Source: Heliocidaris tuberculata
Lineage: Eukaryota; Echinodermata; Echinoidea; Camarodonta; Echinometridae
Reading direction: 5' to 3'
Assembly: GCA_025618425.1 (NCBI GenBank)
Contig: CM046836.1
Span: 11,400,061-11,464,060 of the forward strand
Length of the DNA: 64,000 nt
The notes below the pieces were generated by a model. The model made no database searches, was not told where the DNA came from, and saw only the letters and a program-made list of their open reading frames with translations. The translations under genes and the position numbers were made by a program. Shown here in pieces: positions 35,884 to 46,990 of the stretch (position 1 is the first letter of the stretch; the number at the start of each line of letters is the position of its first letter).

Positions 35884-36794
35884 CGGGTTGACCGTTAGCC
35901 AACAAAAATCTGTTAATTTTTACTCCGCTGCCTGGTTATTTCTAGTGCATCTTCTCTAATCAAATTACCAAATTCCTGGTGTAATAATGCGATTATAAGC
36001 GGAAAATAATTTACACACAAAACTGTTAACCAGGCGTTTTCTCTGTGTAATCTATAACTTAAGTTTGTATTCCCATCTAAATCTAATGTACTTCTCATGT
36101 TACCATGGTTATCATCAACTTTAGGATAACCTTTTATTTAAACTATGGAGTTTTGGTTTGGCCAGGGTAACTCAGCTAAATTGCTAAATTTTCTTGTAAA
36201 TAAAGAATATATGACTAATCTTAGTTTAAAGCGAGTTATAATACCGTTTATTTTCCCTTTGTAACAGCATGGACCGTGACTTTCATCTTGTATTCCATAC
36301 TTCGCTTCATTTCTCTTATACACACTCTTTGTACTTCATATTCTATATCTATTACACACACACACACACACACTCTCTCTCTCTCTTTCTCTCTCTGCCT
36401 CTCCTCTTTCTTTCTCTCCTGAATTGCTGTCTTTTCCCTTGAGCCATTTGGCAATTCTCATTCCTTATCCCTTTGAATTATTTTATTTTTCACCAGCAGG
36501 ACTTATGTTTACAAGGGTAGCTTTCTTAGGTCCTTCACTTGCAAACGTTTTCTTCGTTGTATATCACATTGTATAGACTTTGTACAAGTATAGCCTCGTC
36601 AATATTATGCCAATGTATCGAACTTTTATGATATGTATCTTGTATTTGTATGTTTGCTTAAAGTGGAATAAAATTGAACTGAACTGAACTGAACAGTCAA
36701 GAGCCTTCATCATTGTACATGTACCTCAGTGCTGCAACATGCATGCTACTGCTCGTAGCTAAATGAAATTGCGTCCCCAAGATCGGTCTCTAGA

Positions 36795-39700
36795 ATGACC
36801 CAGCCCACGAGGCCTTCAGACGGGGAGTATGATGTGATTGTGATAGGGGCGGGGCTTTCCGGACTCACAGCTGCCTACCACCTCACCAAGACTATCCCAG
36901 GATGTAAGGTTCTTGTGATAGAAGCAAAAGGTTTGTCTTTGAAATATTCAGTAATGTTCTTTGTAATAATCACGATCAGGGGCGGACTAGCCATTGGGAC
37001 TTTGGGGATTCCCCCCCCCCCCCGAAGGGCCGCTCGATATTTTGGTTTTCGGGCCGGTCGATTTGTAGTCTGAGAGCAGGTTGGTCGCATCGAATTTCCC
37101 CAAGTGAATTTCAGTCCCAGTCCGCCCCTCATCACGATAATCAAGTTATGCAAAGTTCCTGATTAATTTATAATCGTCAGGGAAAGTCGAGAGAGTGAAT
37201 GAATAAGTCTAGCGCTCGAGTAATGGATAATAGGCAATGATAATTATGTTCAGTCTTTAATATCATTGGCTCCAGTGCATTACCTCGTGTTCGACTTATT
37301 ATTTTTGTCTACATTTTGTGCGACAAAGAAATATCATTTAAAAATTAATGTTTGATGCTTTCAAATTTTTGGCTATCACCCAAGTGAGAGTTTTTGTACT
37401 CTAGACAATATCTGATATTAGATCTACCAAAATAATCTGTTTCTTTTCTACAGGAGCAACATTTAGGGCTAACTAAAAGAAATCAAATATATCGCGAATC
37501 CGATTTTTGAATGTGTTTTTATGAAATCATTTATTTTTCGAACCCTGGAAATAACATATAACTGTATACAGCTTTTCCACGAGAGGTCAAATATGTTGTA
37601 TATGTTATTTTCGTACAATATATATCTATACATAATAATAAGCTAAGGATAAGGTGAAACCTGGGGGGAGGGATGTTTGTACACACCATCCCACCACCCG
37701 AAAAGTTGGGGGATGCATACCCCCCATCCCCCCCCCCCGCTATCTACGCCCCTGATGATACCGCAATGATACTAAAATCCCGTCTCCCCTGGGGGGGGGG
37801 GGGGGTTAAGAAAAAAATAAATACACTTCCTCCCAAGACCAAGGGGACCCGCGTGTGATCCCCCCGAAAAGAACGGAGCCCTAAACAAATTTTCTTTTAA
37901 TTCTTTCGTTCTTTAAAAGGGGAGGCCAATGCATATCATGTTTTCATAGCCTTTCTCTGAGTAAAAACCATTGAAACAAGGCAAGATCAAATCGTTCCTC
38001 AAAAAGGGCGAGAATTCTGGATGTGAAGTTTGAGGTCGTGCGGCGTCCACAGGTCATACAGGGTCGACATGAAATAAATAACTACTGGGGCCATTCGTAA
38101 TTATCAGATCTAAAACAATTGTAATTTAGAATTCATCAAGATGAAAAGGTATTTTCTTCAAAATTGATGCAGGATTGGGATGAATAACACAATCTCGCAT
38201 GTCATACATACTTCTTGGTAAAAAAAAAACCCAACAGTTTACCTCTAAAATATCCCATATGTTTGTTTGGGTTTTTCAATTTGAACTTACATGTATTGTG
38301 ACAAATATAATGATTGATTATAAACAAAGCTAGCCAGGGGCGTCGCTAGAACATTTTGAATGGAGGGGGGGGGGGGGGGTGACACCCAAATTTTCCGACA
38401 AATTTTTAGGGTGTGATATCCAAATCTGCCGACCAATTTTTAGGATGTGATATCCAAATTTGGGGACAAAAATGCTACACCCTAATCTCTCCCCCCCCCC
38501 CCACAAATAATAATAAAAGAAAATCACAGATGTAGAGATCTTGATCATACGGGCCCCTTTTCGCAAGGAGGGGGCTGACGCCTTTTGCCCGGATATCAAC
38601 TTTTCAATTTCTTTTGTAGTGAAAATGTACAGAAGTTACATACAAAAGTTATTTTACATAATTATCTGGGAACCTTTCTTCCCAAATATGTGGATATTCT
38701 AGCACCTCGCTGCCCGAATATGACTATCGGAACTTTGAAAATCCTGGAGGGGCGGCTGCAGCCCATTGCCGAAGGGAGGGGACGCCATTTGCCCGAAGAT
38801 TAACATCCCAGTATTTTGCGAGCGAGCGAAGCGAGTGAACAAAAAATTTGGCTGGTTTCTCCTTTTTCTTTCCTTCCCTTTTCCTTTCCTTCTTTTCATT
38901 CTGTTTTTGTTTTCCTTTCCTTTCCCTTTTCTTTTTTCTTCTTTTTTTCTTATCCCTTCTCTTTTCTCCTTTTCCTTTTCTCTTTCTTCTTCCCTCTCTC
39001 TTTTTTCCCCTTTTTTGCCGACAACAATTTTGAGGGGGGGGGGGGGGGGTGTGACACCCCCACACCCCCGCTAGCGACGCCTCTGAGGCTAGCGCCCGTG
39101 GATGTCACGGGTTGCTTCTGCTAGTACATGTAGACACTAGACTGTCAAGACTGAATAAAGAAAATCCGTTAAACACATTATATCTTTGTTTCGATATTTC
39201 ACCTATAAGGTTTCTTTATTCGCAGAAGAAGCCTCATCGGAGTATTTTATTCAGTCTAGTGTCATTATTTTGTGAATCTCCTTCGCTCAACTTTTAAACT
39301 CTTGCATGGTATACAGAAATTTCAATAGCTTTTGGAATATCTATATAACAGCTAAACAAGGTCGTTTGATTACTATCGTCATTAAAACAATAATGGTTGT
39401 TATTATCACTATAATTATTAATACAACTATCATCATTATCATCACCATTAACATTATTATTATCATCATCATTATTAATTAACCTTGTCCAATATGGGCA
39501 GTAATGATTTCATTCGAACTTTTTACCTCAAATGATGGTATGTGTCTTACAGATAGGGTTGGAGGGAGAACCTTAACAGTGCCACTCAAAGGTGCCAATG
39601 GCATAGACTACTGGGATCTAGGAGGCCAGTGGGTCTGCAGGTCAGTTTGTATACAGTGAGACCATTTGAGTAATTTGTAGGCAATTAAATCAAATTTCTT

Positions 39701-39885
39701 TCCTGCCAAGCTAGAGACGAAACTTTTACATTATTATCAATATTATTATCAATATTATTATCAATGTTATTATCAATATTATTATCAATATTATTATCAA
39801 TATTATTATCATTATCATTGTTGTTGTTGTCAATAATTATCATTGTTATCATCTACATTATTATTATCATAGTTATTTTTTTTAA

Positions 39886-39932
<47 letters not shown>

Positions 39933-40072
39933 CATCATCATCAGCATCATCATCATCATCATCATTATTATTACTATTATTATTATTATCATTATTATTA
40001 TTATTATTATTATTATCATCATCATCATCAGCATCATCATCATCATCATCATTATTATTATTATTATTATTA

Positions 40073-40124
<52 letters not shown>

Positions 40125-43100
40125 CATCATCATTATCAATATCATTACTGTTATTATCATCATTACAGAACCCAACACCATGTTCTCTGGCTACTAAAAG
40201 AATTAGGAATGGAGCACTGCCCTCAATACAGTAAGGGTACTAAACTCCAGCAAAGCGGAAATAGTTCCAGAGTCAGAACCTACGAGGGTGAAATACCCTC
40301 CCTGCCCCTTTATGTTCTTCTCGATTTACTGAATCTTGAAAGAAAGGTAAGATACATGTAACTTTTCTAGTAAAACTTTAACTCAGAAAATTATCCCACT
40401 GCTGACATAAGTTCCGTCACAACTGACACCTACAAAATTCAAAGGTTAGAGCCTACCCACTTCATTTTTATCTCTGTGTAATAAATTTGCAACAGATTTC
40501 AAGGTTGAAATCATTTTCATAGAAAGCCACGAGACCAATAGCCCACTAGACCGACAGCCCTTGAGACCGAACAATATCTGTTTCATGGACCTTCTGACAA
40601 CTTTTTTTGAGGGTTCACTAGACAGACGGCCAACGAGACCGACATTTTTATATCTCCCCTCATGTATTTCTTTGTTCTGTCGGTCCAGTCCTATTGGCAG
40701 TTGGTGTTGTCAACCTTTCAGAACTTTTTTCTTTTCTATATTTCCTCATGTATTTCCTTGTTTTGTCGATCTCGTGCATGGGCTGTCATTCCAGGACTCT
40801 GTCTGTCTCGTTGGTCATCGGTCTACTACGATGACTCCGAATGTCACAGGACTCACAGAGAATATCCCACCGCTGACCCCAATAGAGTCTATACCATGCC
40901 AAGGTTTTCACCTACCAAATAAATGTTTCCAGATTTTTAGTCTTTTACTTAGCAACTGACACAGAAAATGATGCACAAACTCTGAATGTGATATCATTAG
41001 GTTAGTGTATGCAGACGTCAACTCCTAGACTATACCTCGAAAAGTACCTCTTGGGTCAGTTATACCCTATCCGGACAACTATCCGTGGGACAGTTATCCA
41101 TCCCGGAACTACCTACTTAGATAATTACCCAATTACACTTTTGGCAACTCCAACCTGGATAATTGTCAAACGGGTAGTTGTCCTGGTGAGGAAATTTTCT
41201 TCAGATAATATTTTGTACTCCGGAGGAAGTTCTCGAATCATGCAGTATAGTAGAAGTAAATAAATTAAAATTTTACTGCATCAGTTCATCTATTCATAAA
41301 GTCATGTAAGGTTCTCTGAAGTTCTTTAAGTAAATGACTATTGTCTTTCCTGAATTTCTACATGCAGGCAGATAAACTTGCCAGAGATGTACCTTGCAGT
41401 GCACCATGGAAAGCAAAAGACGCAGATTACTATGATAGTATCACCTTTGAACAGTTTATTGCAAGAGAAACATGGACACAAGGTTAGTTAACACCGATGT
41501 AAAGTAATTGTGTACATGAATGATTTGACTTAGGTATGATTCATCGGGGGAATACTCTTTTTTCCGAAGGTTCGTTCTTCTGAAGGTTTATAATTCCAGA
41601 GGTTCGTAATTCCGAAAATGAAATACTAAGTAGGGTTCATTATTCCGAACATTTGATGCATTACTCCGAAGGTTCGTAATTCCGAAGATGAAATACTAAG
41701 TAGGGTTCATAATTCCGAACATTTGATGCATTACTCCGAAGGTTCGTAATTTCGAAAATGAAATAGGGTTCATAATTCCGAACATTTAATGCATTACTCC
41801 GAAGGTTCGTAATTCCGAAAATAAAATAGGGTTCATAATTCCGAACATTTAATGCAGTACTCCGAAGGCTTGTTATTCCGAAGGTTAATTCCGAAGGTTC
41901 GTAATTCCGAAAATGAAATAGGGTTCGTAATGCCAAAAATGAAAAAGGGTTCATATTTCCGAAGGTTCGCAGTTCCAAAAACGCTATAAAGACCCTACTA
42001 ACTTTTCGGAATTACGAACCTTTGGAAAATACATTTGAATACTTACACAGCTTTTATGAATCCCCATGAAGTATATGGAAATAAAATTAATACCACCTTG
42101 CTCTATAATTTTCAACTAATCAGTCAAAAATAAGTACCAAAATTGAGCTTAATGAAGGCAAAATACCTGCTTGCATGTTGCTAATAACATGGCGTTCTGT
42201 TCCCTATTTATTATTTTGTTTTGGTTTTCACTTTCTCCTGTCTTGTTAAAGGGGCCAAGGATGTGGTAGAAGGTGCCTTCGAGGTTGTATACGGGTCCCG
42301 TAGCAGGGGCCACAGCGCCCTCAACTATCTATTCTATGTAAACTCTGGCATCAACAACAAGAGTCTCTATGACATCACGAATGGTGGTGCGCAGGAGAGC
42401 AAGATCAAGGTGTAGTCATAATTAGATTCTGTTTATTAGTTTGAGCACTGTGCTCTATTGGTGTGAAGGCTCCATTCTCTCATAAGAAAGCTCCCGCTTG
42501 GCGCGTGCTATACATCCTTGGACAAGGCGTTTTGCCCACATTTGCCCCTCTCGACCCCGGTGCATTAAATGGGTACCTGGCAATGCTGGGATAATGATAA
42601 TTGCAGGGCCCGCAGGAAGAGCAGTATCAATACAGATGTGGCAACCCTGTATAGATAGGACCAAAATGATTAAAGTTCATATTTATGAATTATCAGGAGC
42701 ATTTCTCTTGTGTTATGGACTGTTGTTCCTATATCCCATTGTTCCATGATAGAATTAGGATTCATTTGGATATAATTTGATTATTTTATTTCCTTGGTCC
42801 CCCTTTCCATTGAAGGTTTATTTGGCATAACGATTGGAAGCAGTACCAACGGGTTGTAGGAACAATATCAAAGACTAATGACCAATGAGCAGTAGCATAA
42901 TTAATGGTACATGGAGAACACGATTGCAAAGACTTTCCAGAAATCATCTCAAGGGCAATTTCAATACCCCATTGTATATCCTAAATCATGATCGGATTAC
43001 GCAATACATCACTGCGATGTTCGCACATTTGAAAAGGTGATGGACAAGGCTACTGAAATTTTAAAGGTTGTGTTGCCCAAATTCTTTAGAAGATAAAGAG

Positions 43101-46100
43101 AATTTTGAAACTCATATTAAATTCCTCGGGGGTATACTAAAGAAACTTAATCCTAAAATGCTTGCAGCCTTGAAGGCGTAGTTCTGAATATTTCATCGTT
43201 ACTGGGAAAGCGTGATATTTCCATTTAATTTATTACGATTTGAGTGTATTAAATGAGTAATTTTGAGAATTGTTAAGCTATATTTTGAAGGTATTATGTT
43301 TACTTCGATGAAAATCAGTCATTAAAATTTTTGTATGTTGTCTCACGAAGGGAGGGGCGCAGAAAGTGAGCAAAAAACTCCAAGAGAGACTCGGTCAGTC
43401 CAATGTCCTGCTCTCTGAACCAGTGGTCAGCATTGACCAAAGCTCGAGGTCAGAGGTGAAAGTTCGAACATTGTCAGGAAAATCCTTCACCTGCAAGTAT
43501 GTTATCAACTCGATGCCATTTAACTGTGCAGGTTTGTCGCTTGTTATCATTATTTATCATCACCATCATCATCATCACCATGGTATTGATAGCACGTGCT
43601 TGTATTGAAAAGTGTAAAAATAGAAATTTAAAATGTTTAGAGATTCGAAAAAAATATTATTATTATGTTAAGTAGTTTTAAGCATATTCCACTTTGATTT
43701 ATTATTTTAAATTATGAGTATTAACACAGCTCTTTTGGAGATTCATCTATGGACCTTCAATGAATTTGATTTAGGAGGAATCCTTTCTTTTCCATTCGAT
43801 GTTCGTATACAGTTCAGCTATCTGTCTTATTTCATTATAGGAATCAGAAGTTGGAAGAATGATTAACAGACCCGCAATATAAAGTATAGAATGTATCTTC
43901 ATTATCTTAGGGATAGTGAAGTGTATTTTATTATTTTCAACTAGAAATGAAAATCTGTTCTATTTCCACTTTAGCCTACATCCAATATCTTCCAGATCAT
44001 CCTGCAAAACGACAGAAGTTTATAGATCACACGAAGGTCGGGAACCTGTTAAAATTCGTCGCAACATTTAATACAGTGAGATAAAAAATTCCTTTCATCT
44101 TTACATCAATATGTACACATTCAGATTATTCAGAAGACATTAATGCACATCCCATTTAGTAAATCTGAGCTTCTGAAGCTTTCAAATGTGTAATACATCT
44201 TTGAAAAAATTAGTTTTTTTATTTGTATTGAATTACAATGGTAATTTTGATTCGTGGCACTGGAACAGCGCGTGCATGGAGACAGATAAACCAAAACTTG
44301 CGCCTTGTTTAAGGGCAGAATTACCTGGCTATTGGAAGGAACCCTTCATCATGAATAAGAAAAGTCGGGAGTGTGTAGGGCATCTTGGCATATCTTACTT
44401 CACAATTTCTCCTGACTTCCCTGCATACAGGCGTTTTGGCGCGACAAAGGCTACTCCGGTGAGATCTTCAACTCAAACAGCCTGTCACCTAATGATGGTA
44501 GTGACTATCTAGGTCCATTGCTGTATGTTTCAGATGCTACATCATCGGATGGGAATCCTGCCTTGGTTGGGTTCATTAACAACCCACTATATTGGGGTAA
44601 TGTAGAGGTGAGATAAAGGGTCATGGCCGGCCCCATGGTTTTAGATGCTGAAATTAAATCATCATAATTATCAGTACTTTTTTCATGGAAGAATGAAAGC
44701 GGGTTGTATACTTGGCGCCTCAAGCGCTTCCTACACGATTTCTTATTGGAATACTCGGCATAGTTGTACCCTACTCATATCTTTGCTTTGTCAAACCACT
44801 ATCCTTTTGTCCGTTTCCCCGAAAGTCTGAATATATATACCTGCTTCTCATTGAGGAGCGATTGGTGTCCTTATTGACAGGTTTGAGACATGTCCCACTC
44901 ATTTTTGTTCTTATATCCAACACAATAATGTTCTAGTTATCTTTCTGAGTAACAATGACAGTTTATTGATGTCGGTGTTCATCAGTAATTGTGTTATCCA
45001 TCGAAAGCCACGAAAATGGTGACGCTACCCAGAATGAATCTTGGACACAAGATTAGCACGAAAAGGCACTCTGTGTTTATACAAAGCTGGTCGCAAGAAA
45101 TAGAATTTGGAAGAATGCAAAAGACAGGGAATAATCTTTTTGGACACCCCTCTCATTGTCAGTAATCTCTGATAAATTATGCAGAATTATCTCATTACTA
45201 TTGTTAAATAGGATTGCAAGAGAAAAGACGCCATTCTGGAACATCTTGCAACATTTCTGGGAACTGAAGCTTTGACACCAGTTGACTTCATGGAGAAGGT
45301 AGAGTATCGATCTTTACCGCTGTCATCACAATAATTATCATCCCAGTACCCCCCCCCCCCCTTGCGGATAGATCCTATAGCAGTGCCACCATGAAACAGA
45401 CTCGACCGTTGCCACCATGTCAATAGGTACCACCTCACACAATTCCAATATGTCTTGATGCTGCCACCATACATGCAATACCTTCTAACACATTCACATC
45501 ACGTTAACAGATCCCACTGCTACCACGGTGCCAATTAATCCAACTTCTGCCCCCAAGATCACTAGATCTCACTGAAAATGTCGCACTTTTGTCTATTGTA
45601 ATCATGCCAATAGATCCTCCCGCATTGTCAACTGCACACCATCATATCCCACTGCTGACACCATATTAAAAGGAAGAATTCCAGGCATCATATTGTTTCC
45701 CTAGTTGTTGATGTAGTTAAAATGTCAGCGTGGTAGAAAGAAAGGCACCCCAAAAATCTACAATACTGGTTAAGAGCAATAAATTGAAAATCAAAGGAAA
45801 ACCAGATCAGCCTTTCATAAGCATCATGCCGTGAGTAACATGTACAATAATGTTTGTTTTAATTAAATTCTGTTTTGTATTTGATTTGATTAGCACTGGG
45901 CCACAGAACCTTATAATGGTGGATGTCCTGTAAACTTGATGATGGCTGGTGCTGCCCAATACTGGGATGAAATCAGACTCCCGTTTGACAGGTCAGTGGG
46001 TCATTACCTTCTTAAATTTAAACTCTAAACTTTAATTCAAGAATGCATTTTCTAACATGACTATCTGAGCTATTCATGTGAAACAAAATACCCCTATAAC

Positions 46101-46757
46101 CTTGTAAGGACTTAAAAGATATTTTTTAGTAAATTGAAATTTATGTTATGAAGGAATTTGCACTGTAATAAATTATCTAATATTGTAAGCTCATTATTAT
46201 TGCTTCTAACTGTCATTTTGAGGTTTCAAATTCAATTCTACATTAACTATGCTTCAACAATGTAATGAGCATTCTTTTAGCTATTTCTATCCTGGCATAA
46301 AAATATAATCTCGCACATAAATCAATCGATTTATGCTCGGCCTATATAAACTGGATGCTCTTATGATAGTTCGTCTTTTATTTAACCTTATACTAAGCGC
46401 ACCGTGAGTAAAATTACAATCAGTTCTAAGTTCGATGTAAACTTTACTTTCAGAATACACTGGGCAGGTACAGAGACTGCCACCCACTGGATGGGTTTCA
46501 TGAGTGGTGCTGTACAGTCTGGTCTTCGAGCGGCCGATGAGGTTATCAACGGGCTTGGAGCTTCTGAGGAATCGAGAGACAACAGTTCTGATCTACTCGG
46601 GTCGCTTGATGATCTTGGTGATGTGGAACGGAGGACAGAGGTCGGATGGGCGAGTTGGGGGATGTCGTTTGTGTGGACACTGGGAAAAGTCGGGCTAGGG
46701 TTGGTTGCGGCGGGTTTGGTAGCTGCTAAAGCTCAGATGTTGCTACAAGGAGACTGA
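36795..46757 (+). CDS. Monoamine-oxidase-like flavin amine oxidase, copy 2 (11 exons, 540 aa)
   Basis: Exons: 36795-36930, 39553-39640, 40169-40346, 41368-41482, 42252-42409, 43351-43531, 43975-44075, 44431-44607, 45212-45298, 45894-45991, 46454-46757. All exon lengths except the first equal those of copy 1 and phases are identical, so this is a tandem duplicate. It keeps GAGLSG, GGRT, DLGGQW, K312, the FAD cysteine C418 in YNGGC and AGTETATHW. Both MAO aromatic-cage positions differ: the residue after the cysteine is P419 and the second is F455 (THWMGF). The C-terminal tail is hydrophobic and ends in MLLQGD. The gene is shorter because intron 2 is 528 bp and has no GPCR. It is likely an outer-mitochondrial-membrane amine oxidase; substrate unknown. 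Confidence 0.92.
36977..37130. mobile_element. hAT-like MITE with 8-bp target duplication
   Basis: The ends are CAGGGGCGGACTAG and AGTCCGCCCCTC, flanked by ATCACGAT at 36969-36976 and 37131-37138. It is 154 bp, in intron 1 of copy 2, with an internal C run. No coding capacity. Confidence 0.75.
37385..37515. repeat. Dispersed repeat, inverted relative to 16780-16935
   Basis: This contains gatattagatctaccaaaa, ataatctgtttc and aggagcaacatttagggct, the reverse complement of the 16780-16935 segment in copy 1's intron 2. Intron 1 of copy 2. Confidence 0.5.
38335..39085. mobile_element. hAT-like element, about 750 bp
   Basis: The ends are CAGGGGCGTCGCTAG and CTAGCGACGCCTCTG. The flanks are AAGCTAGC (38327-38334) and AGGCTAGC (39086-39093), an 8-bp duplication with one mismatch. 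The interior has two copies of a tttttaggrtgtgatatcc word, C and G runs and a long CT-rich tract (38860-39020). No transposase seen. Confidence 0.65.
39729..40166 (+). repeat. (ATT/ATC)n microsatellite ending at an oxidase exon
   Basis: About 440 bp of ATT and ATC triplets filling most of intron 2 of copy 2 and running up to the acceptor of exon 3 at 40169. The poly-Leu/poly-Ser and poly-Ile/Met ORFs are artefacts. Confidence 0.9.
40527..40836. repeat. Foldback hairpin of actagaccgacagccc units
   Basis: The left half has cgagaccaatagccc, actagaccgacagccc and acgagaccgac. The right half has tcggtccagtcctattgg, gatctcgtgcatgggctgtc and tctcgttggtcatcggtct, which are approximate reverse complements. 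Intron 3 of copy 2. Confidence 0.55.
41030..41195. repeat. Degenerate hairpin of ggacaactaccc-type units
   Basis: The left half contains ggtcagttatacccta, ccggacaactatccg and gggacagttatccatccc. The right half contains ctggataattgtc and gggtagttgtcctgg. The unit resembles that of the palindrome at 57785-58235. Intron 3 of copy 2. Confidence 0.5.
41545..42030. repeat. Foldback-type array of ggttcgtaattccgaa units (copy 2)
   Basis: About ten direct copies of aaggttcgtaattccgaa alternate with aatgaaatagggttcataa. The array ends in an inverted copy (ttttcggaattacgaacctt). It matches the hairpin at 31714-31975. It lies in intron 4 of the second oxidase. Confidence 0.7.
42447..42665 (+). mobile_element. 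tRNA-derived SINE (family A, copy 2)
   Basis: Sequence parallels 21494-21720: gtgctctattggtgtgaaggc, cgaccccggtgcattaaatgg, gtacctggcaatgctggg, ttgcagggcccgcaggaaga and gatgtggcaaccctg. The B box has decayed and the tail is short. It lies in intron 5 of the second oxidase; copy 1's SINE is in intron 3, so the insertions are independent. Confidence 0.7.
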
Positions 46758-46767
46758 TGTGACCCGG

Positions 46768-46990
46768 CAGTGGCGGATCCAGGATTCTCTTGCCGAAGGA
46801 GGGGGGGGGGGGGGGGGGGGCTCAAGTCCGAAAATGTCTTTTCAGAAGTAAAGAGGAAAGGTGATTACATATCTGTGGCTTTTTTTTTTACTCCAAAATT
46901 ATCAGATAAAAAGAGAAATGCCTTTTGTGGATCGAAAATTTCTCCGTGGGCAAAATTGAGGGGGGGGGGGTACACAGTATTGTATGCCAG
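46768..46990. mobile_element. hAT-like element end in the 3' UTR of oxidase copy 2
   Basis: CAGTGGCGGATCCAGG begins 10 bases after the stop codon and is followed by a G run. This matches the termini of the hAT-like MITEs at 17043 and 15492. No matching right terminus was found, so the right limit is approximate. Confidence 0.5.

Larger units (their letters stand above)
31384..36794. other. Intergenic region between the two oxidases
   Basis: No gene recognised. It starts with the 3' UTR of copy 1 (candidate ATTAAA at 32586 and AATAAA near 32955; none is decisive). It also holds the hairpin at 31714-31975, an isolated cagtgcgtcccagaa (about 33660, resembling a Tc1/mariner end), a purine-rich stretch at 34000-34450, a G run at 34602-34620, the CTA array and (CA)n/(CT)n near 36360-36400. 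The promoter of copy 2 must be at the right end. Confidence 0.55.

Noticed and set aside
35327..35959. 180-210 aa poly-Tyr/Leu/Thr ORFs
   Set aside because: They are translations of the CTA triplet array; no homology or splice signals.
38724..39124. Lys/Arg/Glu-rich or Phe/Ser-rich ORFs
   Set aside because: They come from a CT-rich low-complexity tract inside a hAT-like element.
39764..40234. 156-aa Leu/Ser-rich ORF
   Set aside because: It is the ATT/ATC array running into oxidase exon 3 in the wrong frame.
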